Positions 9,277 to 17,477 of a stretch of DNA of 64,000 nt are shown piece by piece. The DNA is from Mycobacterium scrofulaceum. GTDB taxonomy: Bacteria > Actinomycetota > Actinomycetes > Mycobacteriales > Mycobacteriaceae. The DNA is taken from positions 62,001 through 126,000 of the forward strand of contig NZ_MVIJ01000004.1 in assembly GCF_002086735.1 (NCBI RefSeq), in the 5' to 3' direction. The position numbers were made by a program, and so were the translations under genes. Position 1 is the first letter of the stretch. Each line of letters begins with the position of its first letter. The notes below the pieces were generated by a model that did not search any database, had not been told where the DNA came from, and was given only the letters and a program-made list of their open reading frames with translations.

Positions 9277-9291
9277 GAGAATGTCATTCTC
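9277..9291. promoter_or_regulatory. Perfect palindrome GAGAATGTCATTCTC (candidate TetR operator, site A)
   Basis: A 15-bp element with perfect 6-bp arms and a 3-bp centre lies in the 239-bp gap between the SDR pair (transcribed leftwards from 9116) and the TetR gene. It is the same motif as sites B, C and D, so it probably controls the SDR operon. Nothing else is recognisable in this gap. Confidence 0.7.
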
Positions 9292-9355
9292 GGCAGCAAA
9301 TGACGTGCGGTAGTCGATCGGATCGAGCACGGGGTGGCGGTACCGGGATTGTGGT

Positions 9356-10072
9356 CTAACCGACGAATCCGCGGGAGCAGAAGTCCCACACCTCTTCGCT
9401 GGTGATCGGGTGCACGGTCGCGTCGTCGGAGCCGCCACTGGATTGCGCGATGAACATGACCGTCTGCATGGTCATCGCGGCCATCCGCTTCGGGTTGACG
9501 CCCGCGCGCAACTTGCCGGCATCGCTGGCCGCTTCCATCAGTTCGGTCAGCAAAGCGAGTAGAGGCGCGTGTGCCACCTTGACCTCGGCAGGGTGTGTCA
9601 CCAGCAACCGCGGCGCGAAGTCGGTGAACAGCGGGCGCTTGGCGGTCGGGTCCGGACGCGAGGCCTCGTAGAGGAGTTGGACGGCGACCTTCAGCCGTTC
9701 CAGCGGGTCCGCTTGGCTTTCCGTCGCGGCGCGGATCTGGTCGGCGGACCGGCTCAGGGCGTCCTCGAACAGCGCCAGCAACAGCTCGTGTTTGCCGTCG
9801 AACTGCAGGTAGAAGCTGCGCAGCGACTGGCGGGACCGGTCGACGACCTCCTGGACGGTAAAGTCCGTGGAGCCCTTCTCGATGATGATCGCCTGCGCCG
9901 CGTCGAGGAAGCGCTGAACGCGTTGCGCGGCGCGCAGTTTCGCCGTCTTGATGGACCTCTCGACGGCGCGTTGCTTCCAGGCGGGCTCTTCGCTGGGGCT
10001 GGTCACGGCCGGCTCAGCAGATTGCCGCGAGGGGAGAACATGATTGGACTCTACCGGAGAACGCCGTGACAT
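9356..10072 (-). CDS. TetR-family transcriptional regulator
   Basis: About 238 residues. An N-terminal polar stretch precedes the helix-turn-helix domain ('FLDAAQAIIIEKG' ... 'FTVQEVVDRSRQSLRSFYLQF'), followed by an all-helical ligand-binding domain. It is divergent from an acyl-CoA dehydrogenase gene, with site B in the shared promoter, and site A lies just beyond its 3' end. It is therefore the best candidate reader of the GAGAAT-N3-ATTCTC motif (inference). Start uncertain: ATG 10072 is used here; an in-frame GTG at 10093 would add seven residues. The inducer is probably a CoA thioester or pathway intermediate. Confidence 0.88.
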   Translation of the reverse strand: MSRRSPVESNHVLPSRQSAEPAVTSPSEEPAWKQRAVERSIKTAKLRAAQRVQRFLDAAQAIIIEKGSTDFTVQEVVDRSRQSLRSFYLQFDGKHELLLALFEDALSRSADQIRAATESQADPLERLKVAVQLLYEASRPDPTAKRPLFTDFAPRLLVTHPAEVKVAHAPLLALLTELMEAASDAGKLRAGVNPKRMAAMTMQTVMFIAQSSGGSDDATVHPITSEEVWDFCSRGFVG

Positions 10073-10128
10073 CGGTGCGCTCGACCCCCTCACGGATCAT
10101 GTGTCGGAGATTGTAACTTTCTCGTCAC

Positions 10129-10143
10129 GAGAATACTATTCTC
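10129..10143. promoter_or_regulatory. Perfect palindrome GAGAATACTATTCTC (site B)
   Basis: Same 15-bp motif as site A, located between the divergent TetR gene and the ACAD gene at 10249. An overlapping inverted element, TTCTCG-TCA-CGAGAA, occupies the bases just before it. The position suits autoregulation of the TetR gene and repression of the ACAD gene. Confidence 0.75.
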
Positions 10144-10248
10144 TTAGACGTGTGTATGGAAGCGTAATCATAAGAGCGGACCGCGCCGTCGGCGGAAACG
10201 ATGATCTACCGATGCCGGACAGCGCTCACGACCGTTTCGGGGAGTCGC

Positions 10249-11424
10249 GTGCAGCTCACCTTCGACGCCGACGTGGAGGCGTTCCGCTCCGAATTCGTCG
10301 CCTTCCTTCAGGCGCATCTGCCCTCCGAGGCCGAGGCGTCCGAACGGCCCCGCTCCAGCTCGCACGTGCCGGAATGGGCCCGCCGCTGGCAACGGCTGCT
10401 GTTCGACAGCGGGTGGTTGCTCCCCGGCAATCCGCCCGAGTTCGGCGGACGCAACGCCACGCTGTTGCAGCAATACGTCTACTTGGAGGAACTGGGGCGG
10501 CGGCGCATCTATCAAAGCTTCAATCCGCAAGGGGTGGGCATCATTGCGGCGTCATTGCTGAGCTTCGGTACGCCCGAACAAAAGCAACGCTGGGCGGTGC
10601 CGATCCTGCGAGCGGAGCTGACCGCCTCGCTGGGAATGAGCGAACCCGGCGCGGGCTCCGACCTCGCGTCGCTCAAAACTCGGGCGGTGCTCGACGGTGA
10701 CCACTTCGTCGTCAACGGGCAGAAGGTGTGGACGTCGGGCGCCCACGATGCCGACGTGCTGCTGACCTTCGTGCGCACCGACCCAAAGGCACCGAAGCAC
10801 AAGGGGATCAGCGTGCTGCTGATCCCGACCGATGCGCCCGGCGTGGTGCGCCGCCCGTTCGCGTCGATGTGCGACGGCGACGAAGTCGACTTCAACGAGG
10901 TGTTCTTCACCGACGTGCGCGTGCCGGCGGAAAACCTGGTGGGTCAGCTCAACGAGGGTTGGCGGGTGGCCACCGGTTCCCTGGGGCACGAACGCGTCAT
11001 GCTCTGGATGGGCTACGTCGACCTATTGCACGAACTGAGCATCGATTTCCGCCCGGCAGGCCCGCTGCAGCGGGATCGCTACGCGTCCCTGGTGATGGAC
11101 GCCTACGCGCTGCGGCTCCTGGGATCCGCGGCGTTGTCGCGGGCCGCCCGCGGCGAAGAGGACGTGCCCGCCCAGTCGGTGCTCAAGCTGCTCGGTTCCG
11201 AGGCCCTGCAGCGGGCCTCGGAGGACGCGCTGGACGCCGCGCGCGCGGACGGGCTCGTGTACCGGGCGGTGACCGCCCCGTTCGCCCCGCTGAACCTCGA
11301 CAGCCACTACCGCAGCTGGTTCGACCGATACGCGCGCAGCTTCGCCGCGACGATTGCCGGCGGCACCTCGGAAATCCAGCGGAACATCGTCGCCGAACGG
11401 GTGCTCGGACTGCCGCGCAACTAG
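10249..11424 (+). CDS. Acyl-CoA dehydrogenase (beta-type, paralogue of 42108 gene)
   Basis: 391 residues of ACAD fold with FAD-binding segments 'LGMSEPGAGSDL' and 'VWTSGAHDAD' and the C-terminal 'AGGTSEIQRNI'. GTG 10249 is chosen because the protein then begins 'VQLTFDADVE', matching the start of the very similar protein at 42108; it has GGGGAG upstream. The in-frame ATG at 10201 would add 16 unaligned residues. It probably oxidises an acyl-CoA at the alpha-beta bond. Unlike the 42108 gene it has no adjacent alpha-type partner. It shares its stop CTAG with the convergent membrane-protein gene. Confidence 0.9.
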   Translation: MQLTFDADVEAFRSEFVAFLQAHLPSEAEASERPRSSSHVPEWARRWQRLLFDSGWLLPGNPPEFGGRNATLLQQYVYLEELGRRRIYQSFNPQGVGIIAASLLSFGTPEQKQRWAVPILRAELTASLGMSEPGAGSDLASLKTRAVLDGDHFVVNGQKVWTSGAHDADVLLTFVRTDPKAPKHKGISVLLIPTDAPGVVRRPFASMCDGDEVDFNEVFFTDVRVPAENLVGQLNEGWRVATGSLGHERVMLWMGYVDLLHELSIDFRPAGPLQRDRYASLVMDAYALRLLGSAALSRAARGEEDVPAQSVLKLLGSEALQRASEDALDAARADGLVYRAVTAPFAPLNLDSHYRSWFDRYARSFAATIAGGTSEIQRNIVAERVLGLPRN

Positions 11425-11684
11425 CGGGCATCCAACCGGGCGTAGTAACCGATCGCGACGAGCCCGGCCGCGATCGACACGGCGCCTAACAGCATGCCGG
11501 CCAACGCCATTCGCGGGTTGTCCGCTTCGCCTCGCTGCACCCGCCTGCGCGCGATGTCGCCCGTGATCACCGCCGCGATCCCGAAGGGCACCCCGACCAG
11601 CAGCGAGCACGTGACGAGCGCGATCAGCCCCACGAGCAGCGAAGCGACCCCCATCTCGTTTCGGGGTTGCTCCGGTTGGCTCAT
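11421..11684 (-). CDS. Small DUF4190-like membrane protein
   Basis: 87 residues: a short polar N-terminus, then two hydrophobic helices ('GVASLLVGLIALVTCSLLVG' and 'ALAGMLLGAVSIAAGLVAIG') flanking a basic loop 'ARRRVQRGE'. This resembles the DUF4190 pattern of small two-helix membrane proteins of unknown role. ATG 11684 is preferred because AAGAGG lies 9 bases upstream; ATG 11693 is in frame but abuts that element. It lies at the end of the minus-strand Rieske operon but may be unrelated to it. Confidence 0.7.
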   Translation of the reverse strand: MSQPEQPRNEMGVASLLVGLIALVTCSLLVGVPFGIAAVITGDIARRRVQRGEADNPRMALAGMLLGAVSIAAGLVAIGYYARLDAR

Positions 11685-11769
11685 CAGTTCCATCCTCTTG
11701 TCGGCCAGCCGAAGTCTACGCGCAGGATCGTCGGTCTCCTCCGCGACAAGAATTCCGGGGCGCGCCCGA

Positions 11770-12588
11770 CTACAACTGCGCCAGGCGAGGCGCAGACCGC
11801 TTGTCCACGAGAGCCTTTCCGGCTTCGCGGGTCAACTCGCGGGCGCTGCCGAGCAGCCCGTCCAGGATCAGCGACCGTTTGACATGGTGGTGCAGCGGGT
11901 GCTCGGCGGTGAAGCCGAAGCCTCCGAGCACCTGCTGGCAGTGCCGGGCGGCGGTCAGCGCGGCCTGGCCGGCGGCGGCTTTCGCCAGCAGCGAGGCCAG
12001 CCCGTCGTGAGCGTCGACCTGCTCGGCGGTGTGCAGCGTCGCCTCGGCACCCTCGATCGCGACCAGTGTCTCGGCCAGCCGGTGCCGGATCGCCTGGAAC
12101 GAGCTGATGTGCCGCCCGAATTGAACGCGGTCGAGGGCGTGCCGGCGCGCCAGCCAGAGCATGGCCCGGCCGGCGCCGACCAACCACCAGCCCAGTGCCC
12201 GCCGCCCGGCCGCCAGCGCGGGCCCCGGCAGCGGATTGCCCTGCGGCACAAGGCGGATCGGTAGCGACTCGTCGATCGCCGCGTCGGCGCCCTCGCCGCG
12301 CTCCCAGATCACCCAGGAGCCGCCGGCGAACGGGAGCGGCATGGCCCCGCCGGGCGGCGCACCGGCCGCACGCGCCAGCACGTCGTTGAGCACCGGTGCG
12401 TGGGCACCGGTCTCGCCGAGCAGCCGGAAGACCAGAGGCGCGGCGACCCCGGGCATCTCGTCGAGCATGTCGTGCCAGCCCAGCTCGGTCAGCGCCGCGT
12501 CGAGCTTGGCGCCCGACGCGGCCGCCATCGTCGTCCGCAGCGAACCCTCCAGCAGGCGCAGCGACTCGGGATCCGTGCTGTCGTCCAC
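11770..12588 (-). CDS. Acyl-CoA dehydrogenase family protein (small subunit type)
   Basis: 272 residues from GTG 12588. Shorter than a full ACAD (about 380). The C-terminal helical domain is recognisable ('RVQFGRHISSFQAIRHRLAE', 'CQQVLGGFGFTAEHPLHHHVK'), while the N-terminal part is divergent. This fits the alpha-type half of a heteromeric ACAD, as in mycobacterial sterol-catabolic FadE pairs, with the full-length ACAD encoded 3 bases upstream (12592-13689) as partner. Last catabolic gene of the Rieske operon. Confidence 0.85.
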   Translation of the reverse strand: MDDSTDPESLRLLEGSLRTTMAAASGAKLDAALTELGWHDMLDEMPGVAAPLVFRLLGETGAHAPVLNDVLARAAGAPPGGAMPLPFAGGSWVIWERGEGADAAIDESLPIRLVPQGNPLPGPALAAGRRALGWWLVGAGRAMLWLARRHALDRVQFGRHISSFQAIRHRLAETLVAIEGAEATLHTAEQVDAHDGLASLLAKAAAGQAALTAARHCQQVLGGFGFTAEHPLHHHVKRSLILDGLLGSARELTREAGKALVDKRSAPRLAQL

Positions 12589-12591
12589 GGT

Positions 12592-13689
12592 TCACTCCTT
12601 CCCTAGGTCGAGCAGCCGCCGAGCGATGATGTTGCGCTGGATCTCGGCGGTACCGCCGTAGATGGTCGCCGCGCGCGAATACAGGTATTCCGCGCGCCAG
12701 GGGGTGCCGTCGAGCTCGATCGTTCCGGGCAGCAGGTCGCGGACGGTGTCGTAGAGCCGTTGCTCGGCGCCGGCGAGCAGCACCTTGTCAATGGAGGTGT
12801 CCGGCCCCAGCCGGGCGCCGTCGCGCAGCCGGTGCTGGGTGTCGCGGGATCGGCAACGCAGCGTGTGCAGCGCCAGATAGGCTGCGCCAAGAGCGGATTC
12901 GTCCGGTTCGCCGGCATCGGAGGCCTGCGCGATGAGGTCGTCGAAGCGGGAGTACAGGTAAGCGATGCGCTGCCAGAAGCAGGTGGACCGCTCGTAGGGC
13001 AGCAGGTCCATCGCGAGTCGCCAGCCGTCTCCCGGCTTGCCGAGCATCCGGCTCCCCGGGATCACCACGTCGTCGTAATAGACCTCGCAGAATTCGTCGA
13101 CCCCGTGCATGGTCCGCAGCGGCCGGATGGTGATACCGGGAGTGTCGAGGTCGACGAAGAAGGCGGTGATCCCGTCGTGGCCGGGCGCGGTGCGGGTGAG
13201 CAGCACGCAGCGCGTCGAGAACTGCGCGAAGCTGGTCCACACCTTCTGCCCGTTGACGATCCAGTCGTCGCCTTGCCGCGTCGCGCGGGTGGTCAGCGAG
13301 GCCAGGTCGCTGCCGGACCCCGGCTCGGAAAAGCCCTGGCACCATTGCTCTTCGCCGCGCAGCAGCCGCGGCACCATTTCGGCGGCGAGCCCCGGTGGGG
13401 CGTAATCGATCATGGTGGGCGCGAGCACCTCGAGCATCGAATACGGGCCGGGTTCGGCGAGACGGCGACCGACGACCTCCTCGCCGACGATCGCGCGCAA
13501 CACGGCGGGACCGCCCAACCCGCCGACCTCGGTGGGCCAGCCGTAGCGCATCCAGTCGGCGTCGTAGAGGGCGCGGCTGACCCGGGCGAACTGCCGCATG
13601 TGGGCCTGCAGCGAGTGATCGGGCCCGGGGGTCAGGTCATTGTCGTCGAGCCACGAGCGTAAACCCGCCCGGAACTCCTCGACATTCAC
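12592..13689 (-). CDS. Acyl-CoA dehydrogenase
   Basis: 365 residues from GTG 13689, whose GTGA overlaps the stop of the upstream SnoaL-like gene; the longer open frame upstream is not conserved-looking. Typical ACAD segments are 'GFSEPGSGSDLASL', 'NGQKVWTSFAQFS' and the C-terminal 'IYGGTAEIQRNIIARRLL'. It probably forms a heteromer with the small ACAD-like product of the next gene. Expected reaction: FAD-dependent alpha-beta dehydrogenation of an acyl-CoA. Part of the operon transcribed from 17477. Confidence 0.9.
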   Translation of the reverse strand: MNVEEFRAGLRSWLDDNDLTPGPDHSLQAHMRQFARVSRALYDADWMRYGWPTEVGGLGGPAVLRAIVGEEVVGRRLAEPGPYSMLEVLAPTMIDYAPPGLAAEMVPRLLRGEEQWCQGFSEPGSGSDLASLTTRATRQGDDWIVNGQKVWTSFAQFSTRCVLLTRTAPGHDGITAFFVDLDTPGITIRPLRTMHGVDEFCEVYYDDVVIPGSRMLGKPGDGWRLAMDLLPYERSTCFWQRIAYLYSRFDDLIAQASDAGEPDESALGAAYLALHTLRCRSRDTQHRLRDGARLGPDTSIDKVLLAGAEQRLYDTVRDLLPGTIELDGTPWRAEYLYSRAATIYGGTAEIQRNIIARRLLDLGKE

Positions 13690-14120
13690 GGCGTGGGGCG
13701 GCCGACGGCGTGCGGGCGCCCGGAGTCGTGCACGCCGCTGCGGCGGATGAACGTCATGGCACGGGTTTTCAGCCGCCACCCGTCGGAAGTGCGGGCGTAG
13801 GTGTCGCGGTAGTAGCCGATCCGCATGTCGTGGGTCGCATGGTCGATGAAGCACAGCGGCTGCGTGCCGCTCGCGGAATTTTCGTCGAGGTCGTCGATCA
13901 AGGCGGTCCCGGTGAGGAACAAGCCCTTCGGGGCCGCCGCCACCAGCTCGGGGAACCGGTCCAAGGTGTAGGTGGAGCCGAAGGCGCTGTAGGTGCCGTC
14001 CGGTGTGAACACCCCGATGAGGCCGTCGATGTCTTCCTGGGTGATGGTGACCGCGTAGCGGGCCAGCAGCTGCTGGATCTCGACCAGGTCGTCAGTTCGG
14101 GTTGGCTGACTTATTGACAT
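13686..14120 (-). CDS. SnoaL-like / nuclear transport factor 2-fold protein
   Basis: 144 residues with the cone-fold pattern of SnoaL_4 proteins: 'EIQQLLARYAVTITQEDIDG', 'FTPDGTYSAFG' and a C-terminal strand region 'YARTSDGWRLKTRAMTFI'. Members act as hydratases, isomerases or dioxygenase small subunits. In a Rieske operon it could be an accessory or dehydration enzyme; no catalytic residue can be assigned. It overlaps the upstream amidohydrolase by 29 bases and the downstream ACAD by 4. Confidence 0.8.
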   Translation of the reverse strand: MSISQPTRTDDLVEIQQLLARYAVTITQEDIDGLIGVFTPDGTYSAFGSTYTLDRFPELVAAAPKGLFLTGTALIDDLDENSASGTQPLCFIDHATHDMRIGYYRDTYARTSDGWRLKTRAMTFIRRSGVHDSGRPHAVGRPTP

Positions 14121-15324
14121 AGACCTTGCCGCCTTTCATGACAAAGCGCACGTTCTGGGTAACGGTGATGTCTTCCAACGGGTTTCCGGAGACCGCGATG
14201 ATGTCGGCGCGCTGGCCCGGCGCGAGCCGGCCGCGGTCGGTCGAGTTGATCAGCTCGGCCGCGGTCACCGTCGCCGCCCGCAGCACCGCCAGCGGCGGCA
14301 GCCCCCAGTTGACCAGGGTGACCAGCTCGTCGGCGTTGCGTCCGTGCGGGATCGCGGGTGCGTCGGTGCCGACCGCGATCTTCACCCCGGCTTCGTAAGC
14401 GGCCAGTATGGAGGTCCGCGCCTTGGGGAACATCTCGGCGGCCTTGGCCTGCAGCTCGGGCGGGGCGTGGGAGACGTCCATCGCATCGCCGTCGGCCAGG
14501 CGCCGGGTGCTCACCAGGAAGGTGCCGTGCTCGACCATGGACGCGATGGCTTCGTCGTCGATCAAGAAGCCGTGCTCGATGCAGTCGATACCGGCGTCGA
14601 CGGCGTGCATGACCGCGTCGGCGCCGTGCGTGTGCGCGGCGACGCGCAGCCCACGGCGGTGCGCCTCGTCCACGATCGCGCGCAACTCCTCGTCCGAATA
14701 GTGTTGCGCGCCAGGCGGACCGGTCAGTGACATCACCCCGCCCGAGCAGCAGACCTTGATCAGCTCGGCGCCGTGTTTGATCTGGTAGCGCACCGCTTTG
14801 CGGATCTCGTCGATGCCGTTGGCGATGCCCTCCTCGACGGTGAGCTCCAGCGCATGGGGCGCGAACGCCGCGAACATCGTCGGGTCCAGGTGGCCCCCCG
14901 TCGGCGTGATCGCGTGCCCGGCGGGCACCACGTGGGGTCCGTCGATCCAGCCGGCGTCAATCGCCTTGCCCAGCGCGACGTCCAACAGGTACCCGCCGGT
15001 CTTGACGAACAGGCCGAGGTTGCGCACGGTCGTGAACCCGGCACGCAGCGTGCGCCGAGAGTTGCCGACCGCGCGCAGCACCCGCGTCGGCGGATCGTCT
15101 TGAACCTGGGACAGCCCGGGCTTTTCGCCACGGCCACCCATCAACAGGTTGACCTCCATGTCCATCAGGCCCGGCAGCAGGATGTGGTCGCCGAGGTCGA
15201 TCACGTCACCGGCGGGCTCACCTCCCACACCCGTGATCCGGTCGCCCTCGACCTGCACGACACCGGGAGACACGATCTCGCCGGCGTCGATGTCGAGCAG
15301 CCCGGCGGCCTTGAGCGTGAACAC
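14092..15324 (-). CDS. Amidohydrolase_1 family protein (imidazolonepropionase/prolidase-like) lacking HxH motif
   Basis: 410 residues from GTG 15324. Metal-site landmarks of the superfamily are visible: Lys in 'AELIKVCCSGG', His in 'AAHTHG', His in 'CIEHGF' and Asp in 'GTDAPAIPHG'. But the first metal motif, normally Asp-x-His-x-His after the first beta strand, reads 'LLPGLMDMEVNLLMG', so both His are replaced (Glu and Asn). The DNA at 15150-15185 confirms this reading. Either the metal site is altered (mononuclear) or activity is lost. Three bases separate it from the upstream small gene in the operon. Confidence 0.88.
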   Translation of the reverse strand: MFTLKAAGLLDIDAGEIVSPGVVQVEGDRITGVGGEPAGDVIDLGDHILLPGLMDMEVNLLMGGRGEKPGLSQVQDDPPTRVLRAVGNSRRTLRAGFTTVRNLGLFVKTGGYLLDVALGKAIDAGWIDGPHVVPAGHAITPTGGHLDPTMFAAFAPHALELTVEEGIANGIDEIRKAVRYQIKHGAELIKVCCSGGVMSLTGPPGAQHYSDEELRAIVDEAHRRGLRVAAHTHGADAVMHAVDAGIDCIEHGFLIDDEAIASMVEHGTFLVSTRRLADGDAMDVSHAPPELQAKAAEMFPKARTSILAAYEAGVKIAVGTDAPAIPHGRNADELVTLVNWGLPPLAVLRAATVTAAELINSTDRGRLAPGQRADIIAVSGNPLEDITVTQNVRFVMKGGKVYVNKSANPN

Positions 15325-15327
15325 CGG

Positions 15328-15654
15328 TCAGATCACCGGCTCCCGGATGCACTCGACCCAGGCGGCGCCGCTGTCCGGCACCCGCGGCTGCTTCCACGCC
15401 TCGATCGGGAACGACACCATGACCAGTGACTGCATGATGTGCATGAGAGCCCTTGCGTCATCGGGAAGATCGTCGAGTGGGTATTTGTCACAGTAGGCGA
15501 TCACGTCGTTGAGGCGGGGAAAGGCCACGTCGTAGAAGGCCTGCATCTCGGCCATCGTCGAGGACAGCCGCTTGGCGTAGCGCTCGGGCTCGGTCGCCAG
15601 GTTCCAATCCAAATAGGGCTCCAGGTCCGCGAATTCAGACGGTAATTTTGCCAT
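15328..15654 (-). CDS. Conserved-looking small protein next to Rieske oxygenase, unknown function
   Basis: 108 residues, acidic, with no signal peptide or membrane segment. It is rich in aromatic residues and Pro ('LEPYLDWNLATEPERYAKRL', 'KYPLDDLPDDARALMH'). I recall similar proteins beside mycobacterial Rieske oxygenases but cannot name a family. The ATG lies inside the end of the Rieske gene (20-base overlap), so expression is coupled; an accessory or subunit role for the oxygenase is plausible. Confidence 0.75.
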   Translation of the reverse strand: MAKLPSEFADLEPYLDWNLATEPERYAKRLSSTMAEMQAFYDVAFPRLNDVIAYCDKYPLDDLPDDARALMHIMQSLVMVSFPIEAWKQPRVPDSGAAWVECIREPVI

Positions 15655-16927
15655 TGCCCTGGTACTCCTTCGCCCAATTAGCTACAAAGTCGCCGGTCGT
15701 CTTGTGCAGATGGCGGATCAAGACTTCCTGGTCGCACAGCAGGAACTCCTTGACGGCCCGCGTGCCGATCATGGTCTGGGTCGCTTCCAGCGTGTTGGCA
15801 TCCTGCAGCGCGTACTCCTTGAATGTCACGGCGGCCAGCTCCTGGGCCAGGCGCTCCCGCGCATTGCGCGGCGGGACGAAATACAGCGTGCACTCGAAGA
15901 CGTGCTTGTCCACCGCCGTGGGCCAGTAGTGGTAGGTCAGGAACCAGCCCGGCTCCCAGATCAGCAGCATGAAGTTCGGGTAGAAGAGCCACGAGTCGAT
16001 GCCCCACTGCGGCACCCGCTTCACGTTGACACCCGGTGGCAGCTCCAGCTTCTCGATGACCTCCGGCTTGTCCCAGGGACCGAACAAACCGCTGCGCAAC
16101 ACCTGGTCCATCGGCTTGACCATGGACATGTCCGGCGGCGGCGCCTGACCACCCCAGGTCGACTGCAGGCTGTGCGGGCCGGCCAACTCGTAGTGCAGCG
16201 CCTCATAACCGAACTTCTGGATCTTGGCGGCTTCCTCCTTGGTGTACTGCCCCTGGTGCAGGATCGGCGCGTGGTAGAACTCGACGAACGCGTCGATGAA
16301 CAGCTTCCAGTTGCTGCCGACCTCGGCGCGGTAAGAGTAGGTCTCCGTCATCTCCCCGAAGGGGTAGCCCTCGATGCTCTTGGCCAGCGGCCCGAGGTAG
16401 TCGGTCAGCGGCGCCGCATTGTGGTCGAAGTTGATGAAGATGAAGCCTTCCCACACCTCGCATCGGACCGGCGCCAGGCCGAAGTTGTCCTTGTCGAGGT
16501 CGAAGAACTCCTCTTCCTGTTGGACGAAGGTGAGGTCACCGTCGAGGCTGTAGCGCCAGGCGTGGTACTTGCAGGTGAACTGGCGGCAGGTGCCGGAGGT
16601 CTCCTCGTTGGGAAAGTCGTTCCACACCAACTTGTTTCCGCGGTGGCGGCAGACGTTGTGAAACGCCTTGACCGAGCCGTCCTTAGTCTTGACGATGATC
16701 ACCGACGTGCCCTTGCCGGCCGACGGCAGTTCCCTGGTGAAGTAGCTGCCGGCGCGGGGCAGTCGCTCGACCCGGCCGACGTTGAGCCAGGTCTTCCGGA
16801 AGATCGCTTCGCGCTCGGCCTCGAAGAACGCCGGGTCGATCGAGTCGGTGTAGTCGACAGGCGCCGTGCCGAGTTCGGGGTAGTTCTGTGTCCAGCTGCC
16901 TGCAGCCGGCTTGGGGAAGTGGGGCAC
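15635..16927 (-). CDS. Rieske non-heme iron oxygenase, alpha subunit
   Basis: 430 residues from GTG 16927, chosen because AGAGGTAGAAAG precedes it. The Rieske [2Fe-2S] site is complete: 'CRHRGNK' and 'CKYHAWRYS' near residues 90-115. The catalytic domain shows the mononuclear iron ligands 'EFYHAPILH' and a late Asp in 'FLLCDQEVLIRHL'. It resembles ring-hydroxylating or demethylating oxygenases acting on aromatic or polycyclic substrates. No reductase is adjacent; a Rieske ferredoxin lies at 36725 and could serve in trans. Second gene of the operon starting at 17477. Confidence 0.93.
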   Translation of the reverse strand: MPHFPKPAAGSWTQNYPELGTAPVDYTDSIDPAFFEAEREAIFRKTWLNVGRVERLPRAGSYFTRELPSAGKGTSVIIVKTKDGSVKAFHNVCRHRGNKLVWNDFPNEETSGTCRQFTCKYHAWRYSLDGDLTFVQQEEEFFDLDKDNFGLAPVRCEVWEGFIFINFDHNAAPLTDYLGPLAKSIEGYPFGEMTETYSYRAEVGSNWKLFIDAFVEFYHAPILHQGQYTKEEAAKIQKFGYEALHYELAGPHSLQSTWGGQAPPPDMSMVKPMDQVLRSGLFGPWDKPEVIEKLELPPGVNVKRVPQWGIDSWLFYPNFMLLIWEPGWFLTYHYWPTAVDKHVFECTLYFVPPRNARERLAQELAAVTFKEYALQDANTLEATQTMIGTRAVKEFLLCDQEVLIRHLHKTTGDFVANWAKEYQGNGKITV

Positions 16928-16940
16928 CTTTCTACCTCTC

Positions 16941-17477
16941 TTAGTGGTTGCGATCGGCGTTCTCGGGCTGTACGCCAAAAGTGTTGAAGGCCATGGCCAG
17001 AGTGGCGTAGCAGCCGACCGTGAAGACGAAATCCATCCGCTGTCGGTCATCGAGGCGCCCGCCGAGTGCGGCCCAGGTCTCGTCGGACAGTCGCGATTTG
17101 TCGTCGAGTTCGTCGACGGCGGTGATCACTGCGCGATCGAACTCGTCGACGTGGCCGGCGTCCTCGCGGGCATCACCACGTACGGCGGCGATCTGGTCTT
17201 CCGTGATTCCCTCGGCCTTGGCCATGCTGACGTGGTGAAACCACTCGTAGGCGCATTCTCGACGATGCGCCACCCGCAGGATGGCCAGTTCGCGGACGCG
17301 CGCCGGCAGGGTGGACGAGGTCAAGAGGTGAACGTTGAACCGCAGAAATGCCTTGGCCAGCGCCGGGTGGTGGGCCAGGGTGCTGAGCGCGTTGTTGGCG
17401 GCCGGGTCACGCATTGCCGAGAGCGCCTTGTGGGTCGCTTCGTCCCACTGGTCGGCCGGCAGCGGCGGCAACCGCAT
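16941..17477 (-). CDS. Carboxymuconolactone decarboxylase/AhpD-like protein
   Basis: 178 residues. The helical CMD core is 'RVRELAILRVAHRRECAYEWFHHVSMAKAEGI', with the usual downstream 'EDQIAAVRG'. The CxxC of AhpD peroxidase-type members is absent (one Cys followed by Glu and paired His), as in the group found with catabolic genes. It may be a decarboxylase or hydrolytic helper; the exact reaction is unknown. First gene of the Rieske operon, preceded by AGGAGAG and, 45 bases upstream, by perfect palindrome C. Confidence 0.87.
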   Translation of the reverse strand: MRLPPLPADQWDEATHKALSAMRDPAANNALSTLAHHPALAKAFLRFNVHLLTSSTLPARVRELAILRVAHRRECAYEWFHHVSMAKAEGITEDQIAAVRGDAREDAGHVDEFDRAVITAVDELDDKSRLSDETWAALGGRLDDRQRMDFVFTVGCYATLAMAFNTFGVQPENADRNH

